From contig NZ_CP108393.1 of assembly GCF_035961655.1 (NCBI RefSeq), forward strand, positions 744,001-808,000: 64,000 bases of DNA, in the 5' to 3' direction. The notes beneath the pieces are model-generated. The model saw only the letters and a list, made by a program, of their open reading frames with translations. It did not search any database and was not told the origin of the DNA. Made by a program: the position numbers and the translations under genes. Below are positions 21,690 to 30,488 of this stretch, one piece after another (the first letter of the stretch is position 1; every line of letters begins with the position of its first letter). The stretch comes from Streptomyces sp. NBC_01317 (GTDB lineage Bacteria; Actinomycetota; Actinomycetes; Streptomycetales; Streptomycetaceae).

Positions 21690-23111
21690 TCAGGCCGGGT
21701 CCTCCGCCCGCACACGACCGGTCCGTACCGCCTCCACCAGGGCGCGGTGGTCGCTCTCGTTCTGGTCCGCGTAGCTCTCGGCGAACCCGGTCAGGGCGCG
21801 GTCGAACGTGTCGCCCCCGCCGAGGTACGCCGCGACGGCGATCCGGTCCCCGGACCGGGCGTGCGCGCGGGCCAGGGTCGCGCCGCAGAGTTCACCGAAG
21901 GCGCGCATGCCGTCCGGCACCATGATCTGCGGCACCACGATGCCCTTCCAGTCGTGCAACTGCCGTACGTAGAAGTCGCGTCGCTCGCCGTCCAGGCCCA
22001 CGACCCGGTCCCAGCCGAGGAAGATGTCGCCGACGGCCTGCATGAGCCGCTGGCCCGCGACGACCCGTTGTCCCTGGTTGTCGTACTCGCTCGCGCCGAC
22101 GTGCTCGGCGAGCACCGACTCGTCGGCCTGCTTGGCCTGGAGGATCAGCGGGTCCTCGCCGTCCCTGCCGAGGAGCAGGATGATCCAGCAGCGTGTCCCC
22201 ACGCTGCCCACCCCGACGACCTTCCTGGCCATGTCCACCACCCGGTACTGCCGCAGCAGGTGCGCCCGGTCCGTGGACAGCGACTCGGCGTACCGGCCGA
22301 CCAGCTCGCGCAACTGCCTTTCCACCTCGTCGCGTTCGGCGCCGGGCAGCATGTTCTCGATCGGGACGACCAGGGGCGGGTCGTGCACGAACCGCCGCTC
22401 CCCCTGGACCACCTGGGTGAGCTTCTCGAACGCCTGGAGGTTGTCCTTGGTCCGCGCCTTGGACAGGGCCTTGGTGAGCCGCCCGCGTCCCCGCTTGTCG
22501 AGTCTGCGGTCTGCGACCGCCTTGATCTGGTCCGCGTCCGCCCGGGCGTACCACACGTCGAGGTTGCCCTGGCCGGCGAAGAGCCGGGTCCGTTCGCGGT
22601 ACGAGCGGACCGTGGCGCGCACGATGTCCTCCCGCACCTCCGGTGCGTAGCCGTTCTCCCGGCCGGCGATCACCAGGCTGGTGACGAGCCGTTTGACGTC
22701 CCACTCCCAGGGGCCGGGCAGGGTCTCGTCGAAGTCGTTGATGTCGAAGACCAGTTGCCGCTCGGGTGAGGCGAGCAGCCGGAAGTTCAGCAGGTGCGCG
22801 TCCCCGCACAGCTGGGCGGTGAACCCGGAGCGGGGGGTGCCGGCCAGGTCCCCGGCCATGATCGCGGCCGCGCCCCGGTAGAACCGGAACGGCGACTCCG
22901 TCATCCGGCCGTACCGGATCGGTACGAGCTCGGGCACCCGGGAGGCCGACTGCTCCTCGATCACGTGCACGGGGTCCCGCCGCGCCGGGGGCGCCTCGTA
23001 GACGGCGTGGCTCGACCGGGGGGTCCGCTTGCGGGCCGCCCGGCCCAGGTCCGCGCGCTCGCGCGGCGACAGGTGGGCGATGCCGTTCGGAGTCCCGCTG
23101 CCCTCGGCCAT
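21690..23111 (-). CDS. DUF2252 family protein
   Basis: Protein of 473 residues with the hallmarks of the DUF2252 family, which is thought to have a kinase/aminoglycoside-phosphotransferase-like fold: FRFYRGAAAIMAGDL, CGDAHLLNF, FDINDFDETLPGPWEWDVKRL and, near the end, DQNESDHRAL. The motifs CGDAHLLNF and DINDFDE resemble the catalytic and metal-binding loops of such kinases. The substrate is unknown. The ATG at 23111 has GGGAG eight bases upstream. It is transcribed toward the LacI-type gene, and a GH114-like lipoprotein gene lies upstream on the same strand. Confidence 0.85.
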   Translation of the reverse strand: MAEGSGTPNGIAHLSPRERADLGRAARKRTPRSSHAVYEAPPARRDPVHVIEEQSASRVPELVPIRYGRMTESPFRFYRGAAAIMAGDLAGTPRSGFTAQLCGDAHLLNFRLLASPERQLVFDINDFDETLPGPWEWDVKRLVTSLVIAGRENGYAPEVREDIVRATVRSYRERTRLFAGQGNLDVWYARADADQIKAVADRRLDKRGRGRLTKALSKARTKDNLQAFEKLTQVVQGERRFVHDPPLVVPIENMLPGAERDEVERQLRELVGRYAESLSTDRAHLLRQYRVVDMARKVVGVGSVGTRCWIILLLGRDGEDPLILQAKQADESVLAEHVGASEYDNQGQRVVAGQRLMQAVGDIFLGWDRVVGLDGERRDFYVRQLHDWKGIVVPQIMVPDGMRAFGELCGATLARAHARSGDRIAVAAYLGGGDTFDRALTGFAESYADQNESDHRALVEAVRTGRVRAEDPA

Positions 23112-23186
23112 GGCACACTCCCGTTTCTGTCCGGCTGTGACCTCTCATTCTCCGGACGCGGGTGCGGACCGCATCTCGGCCGGAAC

Positions 23187-24089
23187 TCACTCCTGACAGC
23201 GCGCGACCACGTGCCCGGGCCTCCCCGCCGGTTCCAGGTCGCGGTCCCGGAGCAGGACCGACAGCCGCTTCCCCCACTGCCGGCAGCCGCGTACGAAGTC
23301 CTCCTTCCGGTACTCGACCACCAGCACCACGTCGTCGTAGGCCCGTGCGTACGCGTCGCATTCGTCGTAGCGCGCGCACTCCTCGGCGACGGCGAAGTCG
23401 AAGCCGATGCTGTCGCGCAGCCCGGTCATCCCGGCCGCGTTCTTCTGCCCGAGGGCCAGGCCCGCCCGGTGGGCCCGCGCGGCGAGTTGCCGGGCGAAGG
23501 CGACCGCCTGGCCGCGTCCTGTCAGCCCGTCGGAGCGCAGGTACGCGTCCAGGTTGTCCGCCTCCACGGCGTCGAACCCCCGGTCGGCGCAGCCGTCGAT
23601 CCAGCCGCCGACGATCCCGGCCAGCCGCCTGCGCCGGTCGGCGGTCCTGACGTCCAGCAGCGGTTCGTCCCACTCCTCGTCGACCACCAGCGCGTGGTCC
23701 GCGCCGCGCAGCAGCAGGTCCGGATGGTGCTTCCGCCACCACGCCACGGCGTCGGGCTGGGCCTGGAAGGCGTTGACGTAGCAGATGGAGTACGCGCCGG
23801 GGGCGGGCGCGGCCGTACGGTCCCGCACCACCGTGGAGACCCCGGCGGGCAGGTCGTAGGCACCACCGAGCTGGTAGTCGAACGGATCCCCCGCACCGGG
23901 CGGGCGCACCACGGAACCGGCACGGGACGCCTGGCCCGAACTCTCACCGGAGCCCCGGCCGGAACCGCCGCCGCACCCCGTGACGAGCAGCACGAGACAG
24001 AGGAGGGCCGCGCGGAGCGAGGTGAGGAGGGCCGAGGAGCCGAACGGCCCGTCTCCGGTCCGCCCCCGGGAGACGTACGGGACGTACAC
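23187..24089 (-). CDS. GH114-like (endo-alpha-1,4-polygalactosaminidase type) lipoprotein
   Basis: Exported lipoprotein of 300 residues. A hydrophobic stretch (LLCLVLLVTGC, lipobox LVTGC) gives a lipidated cysteine, followed by a Gly/Ser-rich linker. The body has features of the TM1410/GH114 TIM-barrel family: FDYQLGGAYDLP, ICYVNAFQ, WIDGCADRGFDAVEADNLDAY and LALGQKNAAGM. It would attack galactosamine-rich extracellular polysaccharide. The start is a GTG one base after the stop of the upstream WGR/beta-propeller gene, so the two are translationally coupled. Family assignment is by motif reading. Confidence 0.75.
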   Translation of the reverse strand: MYVPYVSRGRTGDGPFGSSALLTSLRAALLCLVLLVTGCGGGSGRGSGESSGQASRAGSVVRPPGAGDPFDYQLGGAYDLPAGVSTVVRDRTAAPAPGAYSICYVNAFQAQPDAVAWWRKHHPDLLLRGADHALVVDEEWDEPLLDVRTADRRRRLAGIVGGWIDGCADRGFDAVEADNLDAYLRSDGLTGRGQAVAFARQLAARAHRAGLALGQKNAAGMTGLRDSIGFDFAVAEECARYDECDAYARAYDDVVLVVEYRKEDFVRGCRQWGKRLSVLLRDRDLEPAGRPGHVVARCQE

Positions 24090-24090
24090 G

Positions 24091-25521
24091 TCAGACCAGC
24101 CTCCTGATCTCACCGCGCACCCGGTAGAAGCCGGACGCCGCCGGGTGCAGCGCGTCGACCACGTACCGCGTGCCCGCCTGGCGCATCCCGCGCGGGAACT
24201 GCACGTTCCACGACGGCTCGAAGCCGTCCGAGACGACGTGGACCCGCAGCCGGGCCCCGTCCTGGACGCACTCCACGACCACCCCGCCGGCCGGCGGCGA
24301 GGTGACGGTCGCGATCGGGGCCGCCGGGGTGTAGGTGGGCAGCGCCGCGGCCGACTTGATGTCCGCCGCGACCGGGACCGTACCCTGCTGGGCGGCCTCG
24401 ACGGCGGCGGGGCTCGCGTCGACGCACACCAGGGAGCCGTCCGTGGTGACCATGTACAGCTTGTCGTCGAAGAACTGCATGGACAGCGCGGAGCCGCCGC
24501 CCGTCCCGAGCTTCCACAGCCGGGTGCCGTCCGCGTCGAAGCAGTACACCGACGACGAGCTGTCGCCCGCGAAGACGAACCGGCCGCCGGGCGCCGTCGC
24601 GCACGCGTACACGGCGGTGTCGCAGCGGAAGGTCGCCTCCACCACACCCGTGGCCTTGGACAGCCGCTGCACGACGTTCCTCGCCGTGCCCGCGTACACC
24701 GACGCGTCCTCCTGCCAGCCGAACAGCACCTGACCCGGCGTCGGGGTGTGCCACAACTCGCCGGAACCGTCCGGCGCGTAGGCCGTCACGCCCTTGTGGT
24801 GTCCGTGGTAGACGGCCCGTTCGTCGGCGCGGACCATCCAGCCGTGCCCGCCGGTGGACTTGCGCGCCCACTGGTACTCGTCCTCGTGGTCGATGACCGT
24901 CAGGCCGCCGGCGCCGTCGGAGACGTTCAGCACCCCCTCGTGGATGTCCAGCCAGAAGATGTCCACGTCCGCCGCGATGTCGTACGCCGCGAACGGGAGC
25001 TTCGAGGAGAGGTCGTAGACCTTGCCGTCGTCGCACCCCGCGTAGATCCAGAAGTCGTCCGCCACCAGGCACTTGACGCCGTCGGGCAGCTTGTAGCGCG
25101 CCAGGACCTCACCGCCGTGGCTGACGGTGTAGACGTCACCGGACTGGTTCCCCACCCAGCAGCGGTCCTCGTCCACATGGATCCCGAAGGCCGCCGCGCC
25201 GGTCCTGAACCGCCACAGCACGGGGGCCACGGACCGGGCCGTGGAGGGCGCCGAGGTGACCTGGCGGCGTGTCACCGACCGCGCGGCGCGCTGCCCCTGG
25301 ACCGCCGGCGCGTATCCCTTGCGGACCTTCTCGCCTATCTTCTTGGCCGCCGCGGCCTGTGCCTTCGCCTCGGTGGGGAAGGAGGAGGTCTGCAACTGCC
25401 CGCTCGCGCCGATGCGTCCGTACCGCACCGACACGACCGTCCCGTCCACGGTCACCTCGTAAAACTTGTGCGCTCCTTCGCCGTCCTGCGACAGCTCCAG
25501 ATACGTGGTGGTACGAGACAT
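24091..25521 (-). CDS. WGR domain protein with beta-propeller repeats
   Basis: Protein of 476 residues with no signal peptide. Residues about 5-75 form a WGR domain (YLELSQDGEGAHKFYEVTVDG, then VSVRYGRIGASGQ), best known as a nucleic-acid-linked module in PARPs and some bacterial regulators. From about 100 to 390 come repeated blades of the type GDVYTVSHGG, DGKVYDLS, SSVYCFDADG and GSLVCVDAS, a PQQ/WD-like propeller. The ATG has GGGAGGG at good spacing. The stop nearly touches the start of the lipoprotein gene. The combination suggests a scaffold or sensor, but I know no defined function. Confidence 0.78.
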   Translation of the reverse strand: MSRTTTYLELSQDGEGAHKFYEVTVDGTVVSVRYGRIGASGQLQTSSFPTEAKAQAAAAKKIGEKVRKGYAPAVQGQRAARSVTRRQVTSAPSTARSVAPVLWRFRTGAAAFGIHVDEDRCWVGNQSGDVYTVSHGGEVLARYKLPDGVKCLVADDFWIYAGCDDGKVYDLSSKLPFAAYDIAADVDIFWLDIHEGVLNVSDGAGGLTVIDHEDEYQWARKSTGGHGWMVRADERAVYHGHHKGVTAYAPDGSGELWHTPTPGQVLFGWQEDASVYAGTARNVVQRLSKATGVVEATFRCDTAVYACATAPGGRFVFAGDSSSSVYCFDADGTRLWKLGTGGGSALSMQFFDDKLYMVTTDGSLVCVDASPAAVEAAQQGTVPVAADIKSAAALPTYTPAAPIATVTSPPAGGVVVECVQDGARLRVHVVSDGFEPSWNVQFPRGMRQAGTRYVVDALHPAASGFYRVRGEIRRLV

Positions 25522-25652
25522 GGCGGTTCCCTCCCCAAGATGGACCCCGGCGCTCCGTACGCACCGTGTCCGACAGGGAGAACGCTACGAGACGCCACTG
25601 ACAACGCGCCCCGCGCGCCCGGCTCCCGGCGGCACGTTCTAACGTCATCCGG

Positions 25653-26120
25653 ATGACGACCTCTTCCCACTCCCGCGCACCCGAGCCCGACCGTGACTTC
25701 CCCGGCCGCACCGGCCCCTCCGCCACCACCGAGGCCGACCCCCGTGAGGTGGGCGAGGTCCGCACCTCGTACGCCCCGGAACACGACGGCGACCCCGACC
25801 CGGGCGAGATCGTCTGGACCTGGGTGCCGTTCGAGGAGAACGACGGCCGGGGCAAGGACCGCCCGGTGCTGGTGGTCGCCCGTGAGACGGCCGGCACCCT
25901 GCTCGCCGTCCAGCTGTCCAGCAAGGGGCACGACGGCGACCGGGACTGGGTGCCGATCGGGGTGGGCCCGTGGGACCGCGCGGGCCGTGAGTCGTGGGTG
26001 GCCGTCGACCGGGTGATCCGCGTCCACGAGAAGGGGATGCGGCGGGAGGCGTGCGCCCTGGACCGCCAGCGCTTCGGCCTGGTCGTCCACGCGCTGCGGC
26101 TGCGCTACGGCTGGAACTGA
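25653..26120 (+). CDS. PemK/MazF-like protein without a visible antitoxin
   Basis: A 155-residue protein whose C-terminal 105 residues resemble PemK/MazF endoribonuclease toxins: GEIVWTWVPFEE, KDRPVLVVARE, LLAVQLSSKGHD and the terminal VHALRLRYGW. The N-terminal 45 residues are disordered and charged. No small antitoxin gene lies on either side, so this may be a housekeeping derivative, as is common in Streptomyces. The ATG has TAACGT seven bases upstream and no ribosome site, which fits a leaderless mRNA. It is convergent with the PARG-like gene. Confidence 0.7.
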   Translation: MTTSSHSRAPEPDRDFPGRTGPSATTEADPREVGEVRTSYAPEHDGDPDPGEIVWTWVPFEENDGRGKDRPVLVVARETAGTLLAVQLSSKGHDGDRDWVPIGVGPWDRAGRESWVAVDRVIRVHEKGMRREACALDRQRFGLVVHALRLRYGWN

Positions 26121-26147
26121 GCCGGGGCTGCCGCCCGGGGGGGGGCG

Positions 26148-26990
26148 CTACGGCGTGAGGTGCCCGGCGAAGACCCGCCGGAACGCCCCCAGGGTCGTCG
26201 CGCCCGGTGTCCGGTCGAGCACACCGAAGACGATCTCGTCGAAGTGACCCGCGAACCGGCCCCCGCCGGTGAGCGGCGCCCGGAACGCCTCGGCGACCTG
26301 CGACGGGTCGTTACGGAACACACCGCAGCCCCACGCCCCGAGCACCAGGCGGCGGTAGCCGCCCGCGACCGCCGTCTCCAGCACCCGTTCGGCGCGGGCG
26401 GCGAGTGCCGCCGGGATCCGGGAGACCTCGTCCGGGGCGGAGCGGGCGATCACCCCGGCGTTCGGCGCCGCCGAGGTGAGGAAACCGACCTGGTACGGGG
26501 CGGCCAGGAAGCGGCCCCGGTCGTCGCGGAAGACCGGCACCCCGGGTGAGTGAATCACCCGGTCGGTGTAGAACGGGCCGCGGTTCGCGCGGTGGTGCGC
26601 GTAGAACTCCGGTGCGCGCAGCAGCGTCGTGTAGAGCGCGGAGGCGCGGCACAGCGCCTCTTCCTGGGCCTGCGCGCCGTTCAGATAGCCGCCTCCCGGG
26701 TTCCTGGCGGAGGAGAAGTTCAGCACCGCGACCGCGCCGGAACCCGACCGGGTGAGCCGGCGCGCCGCGTCCAGGCTGCTCTCGCGGGTGACCTCCAAGG
26801 ACGGCGTCCTGTCCGTGTCGGGAGTGACGCCGACCGGCTCGGGGCCGTACATCTCCGTACCGGCCAGTGCCGTGTCGAGCGCGGAGCGTATCCGCACGTC
26901 ACGGCCGTCCTCCGCCCGGTAGCCGCCGGCTCTGACGACGTCCTCCGTCTCCTTGGCGATCCCCCGCAGCCGTGCGCTCATGCGAGGCAT
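26148..26990 (-). CDS. Bacterial-type poly(ADP-ribose) glycohydrolase homologue (TIGR02452 family)
   Basis: Predicted ADP-ribose-removing hydrolase with a macrodomain-like fold, 280 residues. The catalytic signature of PARG-type enzymes is present: NFSSARNPGGGYLNGAQAQEE (GGG followed by the QEE pair), then the downstream ALGAWGCGVFRNDP-like block, read here as VLGAWGCGVFRNDP. It would act on cytoplasmic ADP-ribosylated proteins or nucleic acids. The start may be ATG 26990 or 26981; neither has a ribosome site. A 22-bp palindrome directly abuts the 26990 ATG. Interestingly, the nearby WGR domain is another module tied to PARP biology, but no ADP-ribosyltransferase is visible. Confidence 0.85.
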   Translation of the reverse strand: MPRMSARLRGIAKETEDVVRAGGYRAEDGRDVRIRSALDTALAGTEMYGPEPVGVTPDTDRTPSLEVTRESSLDAARRLTRSGSGAVAVLNFSSARNPGGGYLNGAQAQEEALCRASALYTTLLRAPEFYAHHRANRGPFYTDRVIHSPGVPVFRDDRGRFLAAPYQVGFLTSAAPNAGVIARSAPDEVSRIPAALAARAERVLETAVAGGYRRLVLGAWGCGVFRNDPSQVAEAFRAPLTGGGRFAGHFDEIVFGVLDRTPGATTLGAFRRVFAGHLTP

Positions 26991-27012
26991 CGTGCGTGAA
27001 GGATCACGCACG
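26991..27012. promoter_or_regulatory. 22-bp palindrome abutting the PARG-like start codon
   Basis: The 9-bp arms CGTGCGTGA and TCACGCACG flank a four-base centre, and the site ends immediately before the ATG at 26990 on the minus strand. It could be a repressor operator or, in RNA, a hairpin covering the initiation region. It lies in the spacer shared with egtA. Confidence 0.6.
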
Positions 27013-27055
27013 GGGCAACCGAATTTCTGACGAAATGATGACCCCAGGGGCACTC

Positions 27056-27128
27056 TTGTGCGAAGCGGCGGGAGTGGCTTTAGGTTGGACCGGAGTGCTT
27101 CGCCCCGAACCCGGGGCGGAGTCCGGTC
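27056..27128 (+). promoter_or_regulatory. Candidate egtA promoter and interrupted inverted repeat
   Basis: TTGTGC (27056-27061) and TAGGTT (27081-27086), 19 bases apart, form a plausible promoter. Directly downstream is a long imperfect inverted repeat: GACCGGA (27088-27094) pairs with TCCGGTC (27122-27128), and CGCCCCG (27101-27107) pairs with CGGGGCG (27112-27118). It ends 12 bases before the AGGAGGA ribosome site and may be an operator or a leader hairpin. Confidence 0.4.
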
Positions 27129-27154
27129 AAGATCTTCGACAGGAGGATCCGACC

Positions 27155-28429
27155 ATGCCGTCCGACTGTTCGACCGACGACGGGCAAACCCTCGGCGAGA
27201 CAGAGGCCGAAGACCTGTTGCGCGGTATCTGCTTCAAGACGGGCCCGCCCCGGAAGGTGGGGGTGGAGCTCGAATGGCTTGTCCACGACCTGCGTGACCC
27301 TGAACGACCTGTGCCCACCGGCCGCCTCGAAGCGGCCTTCCGGAGCCTGCGGGAGCTGCCTCTGGAGTCGGCACTGACCTTCGAACCCGGCGGCCAGCTG
27401 GAACTCAGCTCGCAGCCCGCCTCCTCTTTGATGGAGTGCATCGCCTCCGCGTCCGCGGACCTCGACGCCGTACGCCCCGTGCTCCGCGGGGCGGGACTGG
27501 CCCTCGCCGGATACGGACAGGACCCCTGGCGCTCACCGGACAGGTTCCTGCGCGAGCCGCGGTACGACGCCATGGAGACGTATCTCGACCGGATCGGCAC
27601 GGCCGGGCGGGCGATGATGCGGACCACGGCCTCCGTCCAGGTGTGCCTGGACGCGGGGTACGAGGAACCTGGACCGCTCGGGTACGGGCGCCGCTGGCAG
27701 CTGGCCCATCTGCTGGGGGCGGTCCTGGTGGCCGCCTTCGCCCACTCGCCCCTGCGCGAGGGCCGCGAGACGGGCTGGCGCTCCACCCGGCAGGCGATGT
27801 GGACGCAACTGGACCCGGCCCGTACCACCGCGCCGGTCACCGGCCGCGAACCGCGCGCGGCCTGGGCGGCGCACGCCCTGGACGCGCCCGTGATGTGCGT
27901 CCGCGCGGAAGAGGGCCCCTGGCACGTGCCCGACGGGCTCACCTTCCGCGAGTGGATCCGGTCGGGGCTGCCGCGTCCGCCGGTCCGTGCGGACCTCGAC
28001 TACCACCTGAGCACCCTGTTCCCGCCCGCGCGGCCGCGCGGGCACCTGGAGCTGCGGATGATCGACGCGCAGCCCGGCGACGACGGCTGGATCGTGCCGC
28101 TCGCGGTGACCACCGCGCTGTTCGACGACCCGGAGGCCGCGGAGACCGTCTACCGCACGGTCAAGTCACTCGCGGAGACCGCGGGCGCGCTGCCGGCGCC
28201 CGGCAATCTCCTGTGGGTCAACGCCGCGCGGTACGGCCTGGGCGACCCCGAACTCCACATGGCCGCGATCTCCTGTTTCGCGACCGCTCTCGAAGCACTT
28301 CCGCGCGTCGGTGCCACACCGGCCGTGCAGGCAGCCGTCGCCGCTTTCCACGACCGCTACGTCCTGCCGGGCCGCTGTCCCGCCGACGATGTGCGCGCAC
28401 CCGTCACCGGGAAGGAACTCCTCACATGA
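27155..28429 (+). CDS. egtA: Glutamate-cysteine ligase of ergothioneine synthesis
   Basis: ATP-dependent enzyme that joins glutamate and cysteine to gamma-glutamylcysteine, the sulfur donor used by EgtB. The 424-residue protein shows the GCS2-type motifs VGVELEWLV, FEPGGQLELSSQP and MMRTTASVQVCLD. The ATG at 27155 has an ideal AGGAGGA. It is the first gene of egtABCD, whose four members overlap stop-to-start and must be translated together. The product acts in the cytoplasm. Confidence 0.93.
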   Translation: MPSDCSTDDGQTLGETEAEDLLRGICFKTGPPRKVGVELEWLVHDLRDPERPVPTGRLEAAFRSLRELPLESALTFEPGGQLELSSQPASSLMECIASASADLDAVRPVLRGAGLALAGYGQDPWRSPDRFLREPRYDAMETYLDRIGTAGRAMMRTTASVQVCLDAGYEEPGPLGYGRRWQLAHLLGAVLVAAFAHSPLREGRETGWRSTRQAMWTQLDPARTTAPVTGREPRAAWAAHALDAPVMCVRAEEGPWHVPDGLTFREWIRSGLPRPPVRADLDYHLSTLFPPARPRGHLELRMIDAQPGDDGWIVPLAVTTALFDDPEAAETVYRTVKSLAETAGALPAPGNLLWVNAARYGLGDPELHMAAISCFATALEALPRVGATPAVQAAVAAFHDRYVLPGRCPADDVRAPVTGKELLT

Positions 28430-29733
28430 CCGTCGACACCTCCTCCGAAGAGCTGCGGCGCCGCGCCGTCGACACACTGACGAGGGCCCGGGACCGTACG
28501 ACCCTGCTGACCTCTTCCGTGGAGGACAACGACCTCACCGCGCAGCACTCGCCCCTGATGTCGCCCCTGGTGTGGGATCTGGCCCACATAGGCAACCAGG
28601 AGGAGCAGTGGCTGCTGCGTACCGTCGGCGGCCGGGACGCGATACGCCCCGACATCGACTCCATCTACGACGCCTTCGAGCACCCGCGCTCCGAACGGCC
28701 CACCCTGCCCCTGCTCGCGCCCGCGGAGGCGCGCGCGTACGCGGCCGATGTGCGCGACCGGGTGATCGACGTCATCGAGCGCACCCCGCTGCACGGCGCC
28801 CCGCTGCTCGACGCGGGCTTCGCCTTCGGGATGATCGCGCAGCACGAGCAGCAGCACGACGAGACCATGCTCATCACGCACCAGCTGCGCCGGGGCCCGG
28901 CCGCGCTGACCGCTCCCCGGCCGCCCGCCGGGGACACCACGGGCCTGCCCTCCGAGGTCCTGGTGCCGGCCGGCCGGTTCACCATGGGCACCACCGCGGA
29001 GCCGTGGGCCCTCGACAACGAACGGCCCGCGCACCAGCGTCTGGTGCCCGCGTTCTTCATCGACACGGTGCCGGTGACGAACGGCGCGTACCTCCACTTC
29101 ATCGAGGACGGCGGCTACGCCCAGGAACGCTGGTGGGCCCCGGAGGGCTGGGCGCAGATCCAGCAGCACGGGATCGGGGCGCCGCTGTTCTGGCGGCAGG
29201 AGGGCGGCCAGTGGCTGCGCCGCCGCTTCGGTGTGGTGGAGGCCGTTCCCACCGACGAGCCGGTGCTGCACGTGAGCTGGTACGAGGCCGACGCGTACGC
29301 CCGCTGGGCGGGGCGGCGGCTGCCCAGCGAGGAGGAGTGGGAGAAGGCGGCCCGGCACGACCCGGCGACCGGGCGGACCCTGCGTTACCCGTGGGGCGAC
29401 GGCGAACCCACCCCGGAGCACGCCAACCTCGGCCAGCGCCATCTCCAGCCCGCCCCGGTGGGCGGCTACCCGAAGGGCGCGTCCCCGCTGGGTGTCCAGC
29501 AGCTGATCGGGGACGTGTGGGAGTGGACGTCGAGCGACTTCCTGCCGTACCCGGGTTTTGTCCCCTTCCCGTACCGCGAGTACTCCGAAGTGTTCTTCGG
29601 CAGTGAGCACAAGGTGCTGCGCGGCGGTTCGTTCGCCGTGGACGCGGTGGCCTGCCGGGGTACGTTCCGCAACTGGGACCTGCCGGTGCGCCGGCAGATC
29701 TTCTCGGGATTCCGTACGGCCAGGGACGTCTGA
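28426..29733 (+). CDS. egtB: Iron-dependent sulfoxide synthase of ergothioneine synthesis
   Basis: Oxygen- and iron-dependent enzyme that links gamma-glutamylcysteine to hercynine (trimethylhistidine) as a sulfoxide. The 435-residue protein has an N-terminal DinB-like domain with iron-binding histidines in DLAHIGNQEEQ and QHEQQHDE. A C-terminal FGE-sulfatase/C-type-lectin-like domain follows (FTMGTTAEPWALDNERP, LPSEEEWEKAAR, VWEWTSSDF, VLRGGSF). The start overlaps the egtA stop (ATGA), with GAAGGA as ribosome site. Confidence 0.95.
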   Translation: MTVDTSSEELRRRAVDTLTRARDRTTLLTSSVEDNDLTAQHSPLMSPLVWDLAHIGNQEEQWLLRTVGGRDAIRPDIDSIYDAFEHPRSERPTLPLLAPAEARAYAADVRDRVIDVIERTPLHGAPLLDAGFAFGMIAQHEQQHDETMLITHQLRRGPAALTAPRPPAGDTTGLPSEVLVPAGRFTMGTTAEPWALDNERPAHQRLVPAFFIDTVPVTNGAYLHFIEDGGYAQERWWAPEGWAQIQQHGIGAPLFWRQEGGQWLRRRFGVVEAVPTDEPVLHVSWYEADAYARWAGRRLPSEEEWEKAARHDPATGRTLRYPWGDGEPTPEHANLGQRHLQPAPVGGYPKGASPLGVQQLIGDVWEWTSSDFLPYPGFVPFPYREYSEVFFGSEHKVLRGGSFAVDAVACRGTFRNWDLPVRRQIFSGFRTARDV

Positions 29734-30488
29734 TGTGCCGTCATGTCGCCTATCTGGGACCGCCGGTGGCGCTCGGCGAACTGCTGATCGCGCCTTCCCA
29801 CGCGCTGTACCGGCAGTCGTGGGAGCCGCGCCGGCAGCGCAACGGGACGGTCAACGCCGATGGTTTCGGGGTGGGTTGGTACGCCGAGGGTGACCCGGTC
29901 CCGGCACGCTACCGGCGTGCCGGGCCCATCTGGTCGGACCTCGGCCTGACCGATCTGGCGCGGGTGGTGAGGACCGGCGCGCTGCTCGCGGCCGTCCGGG
30001 ACGCCACCGTGCCCGGCGCGGACGGCGAGGCCGCCGCGGCGCCCTTCGCCGCGGACCGCTGGCTGTTCAGTCACAACGGCGCGGTCGGGGGGTGGCCCGC
30101 CACCCTGGCGGGCGTGGCCGGCACACTGCCCGCCGAGGAGCTGCTCTCGCTCCCGGCACACACCGACTCCGCACTGGTGTGGGCCCTGCTCCTGCACCGC
30201 CTGCGGACCGGGGACGAGATCGGCCAGGCCCTGGCCGACACCGTCCTCGACGTGGCGAAGGCCGCTCCGGCGTCCCGGCTGAACCTGCTGGCGACGGACG
30301 GCGACCGGATAGCCGCGACGGCCTGGGGGGACTCGCTCTGGTTCCTGGCCGAACCGGGCCACCGCGTGGTGGTGGCCTCGGAGCCGTACGACGACGATCC
30401 GCGCTGGCGCGAGGTGCCCGACCGCACCCTGGTCGTGGCCACGCGCGCCGACGTGTCGCTCACCCCCCTCAAGGAGCCCCTCCCGTGA
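29733..30488 (+). CDS. egtC: Gamma-glutamyl hercynylcysteine sulfoxide amidohydrolase
   Basis: Class II glutamine amidotransferase fold that removes glutamate from the EgtB product. After Met removal the N-terminal catalytic residue is Cys2 (MCRHVAYLG). The motifs NADGFGVGWY and FSHNGAVGGW are those of Ntn-type GATase_4 domains. Length is 251 residues. The start overlaps the egtB stop (TGATG). Confidence 0.95.
   Translation: MCRHVAYLGPPVALGELLIAPSHALYRQSWEPRRQRNGTVNADGFGVGWYAEGDPVPARYRRAGPIWSDLGLTDLARVVRTGALLAAVRDATVPGADGEAAAAPFAADRWLFSHNGAVGGWPATLAGVAGTLPAEELLSLPAHTDSALVWALLLHRLRTGDEIGQALADTVLDVAKAAPASRLNLLATDGDRIAATAWGDSLWFLAEPGHRVVVASEPYDDDPRWREVPDRTLVVATRADVSLTPLKEPLP

Noticed and set aside
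25653..26120. Toxin-antitoxin module
   Set aside because: The PemK/MazF-like protein has no candidate antitoxin gene on either side, so I do not call a module.
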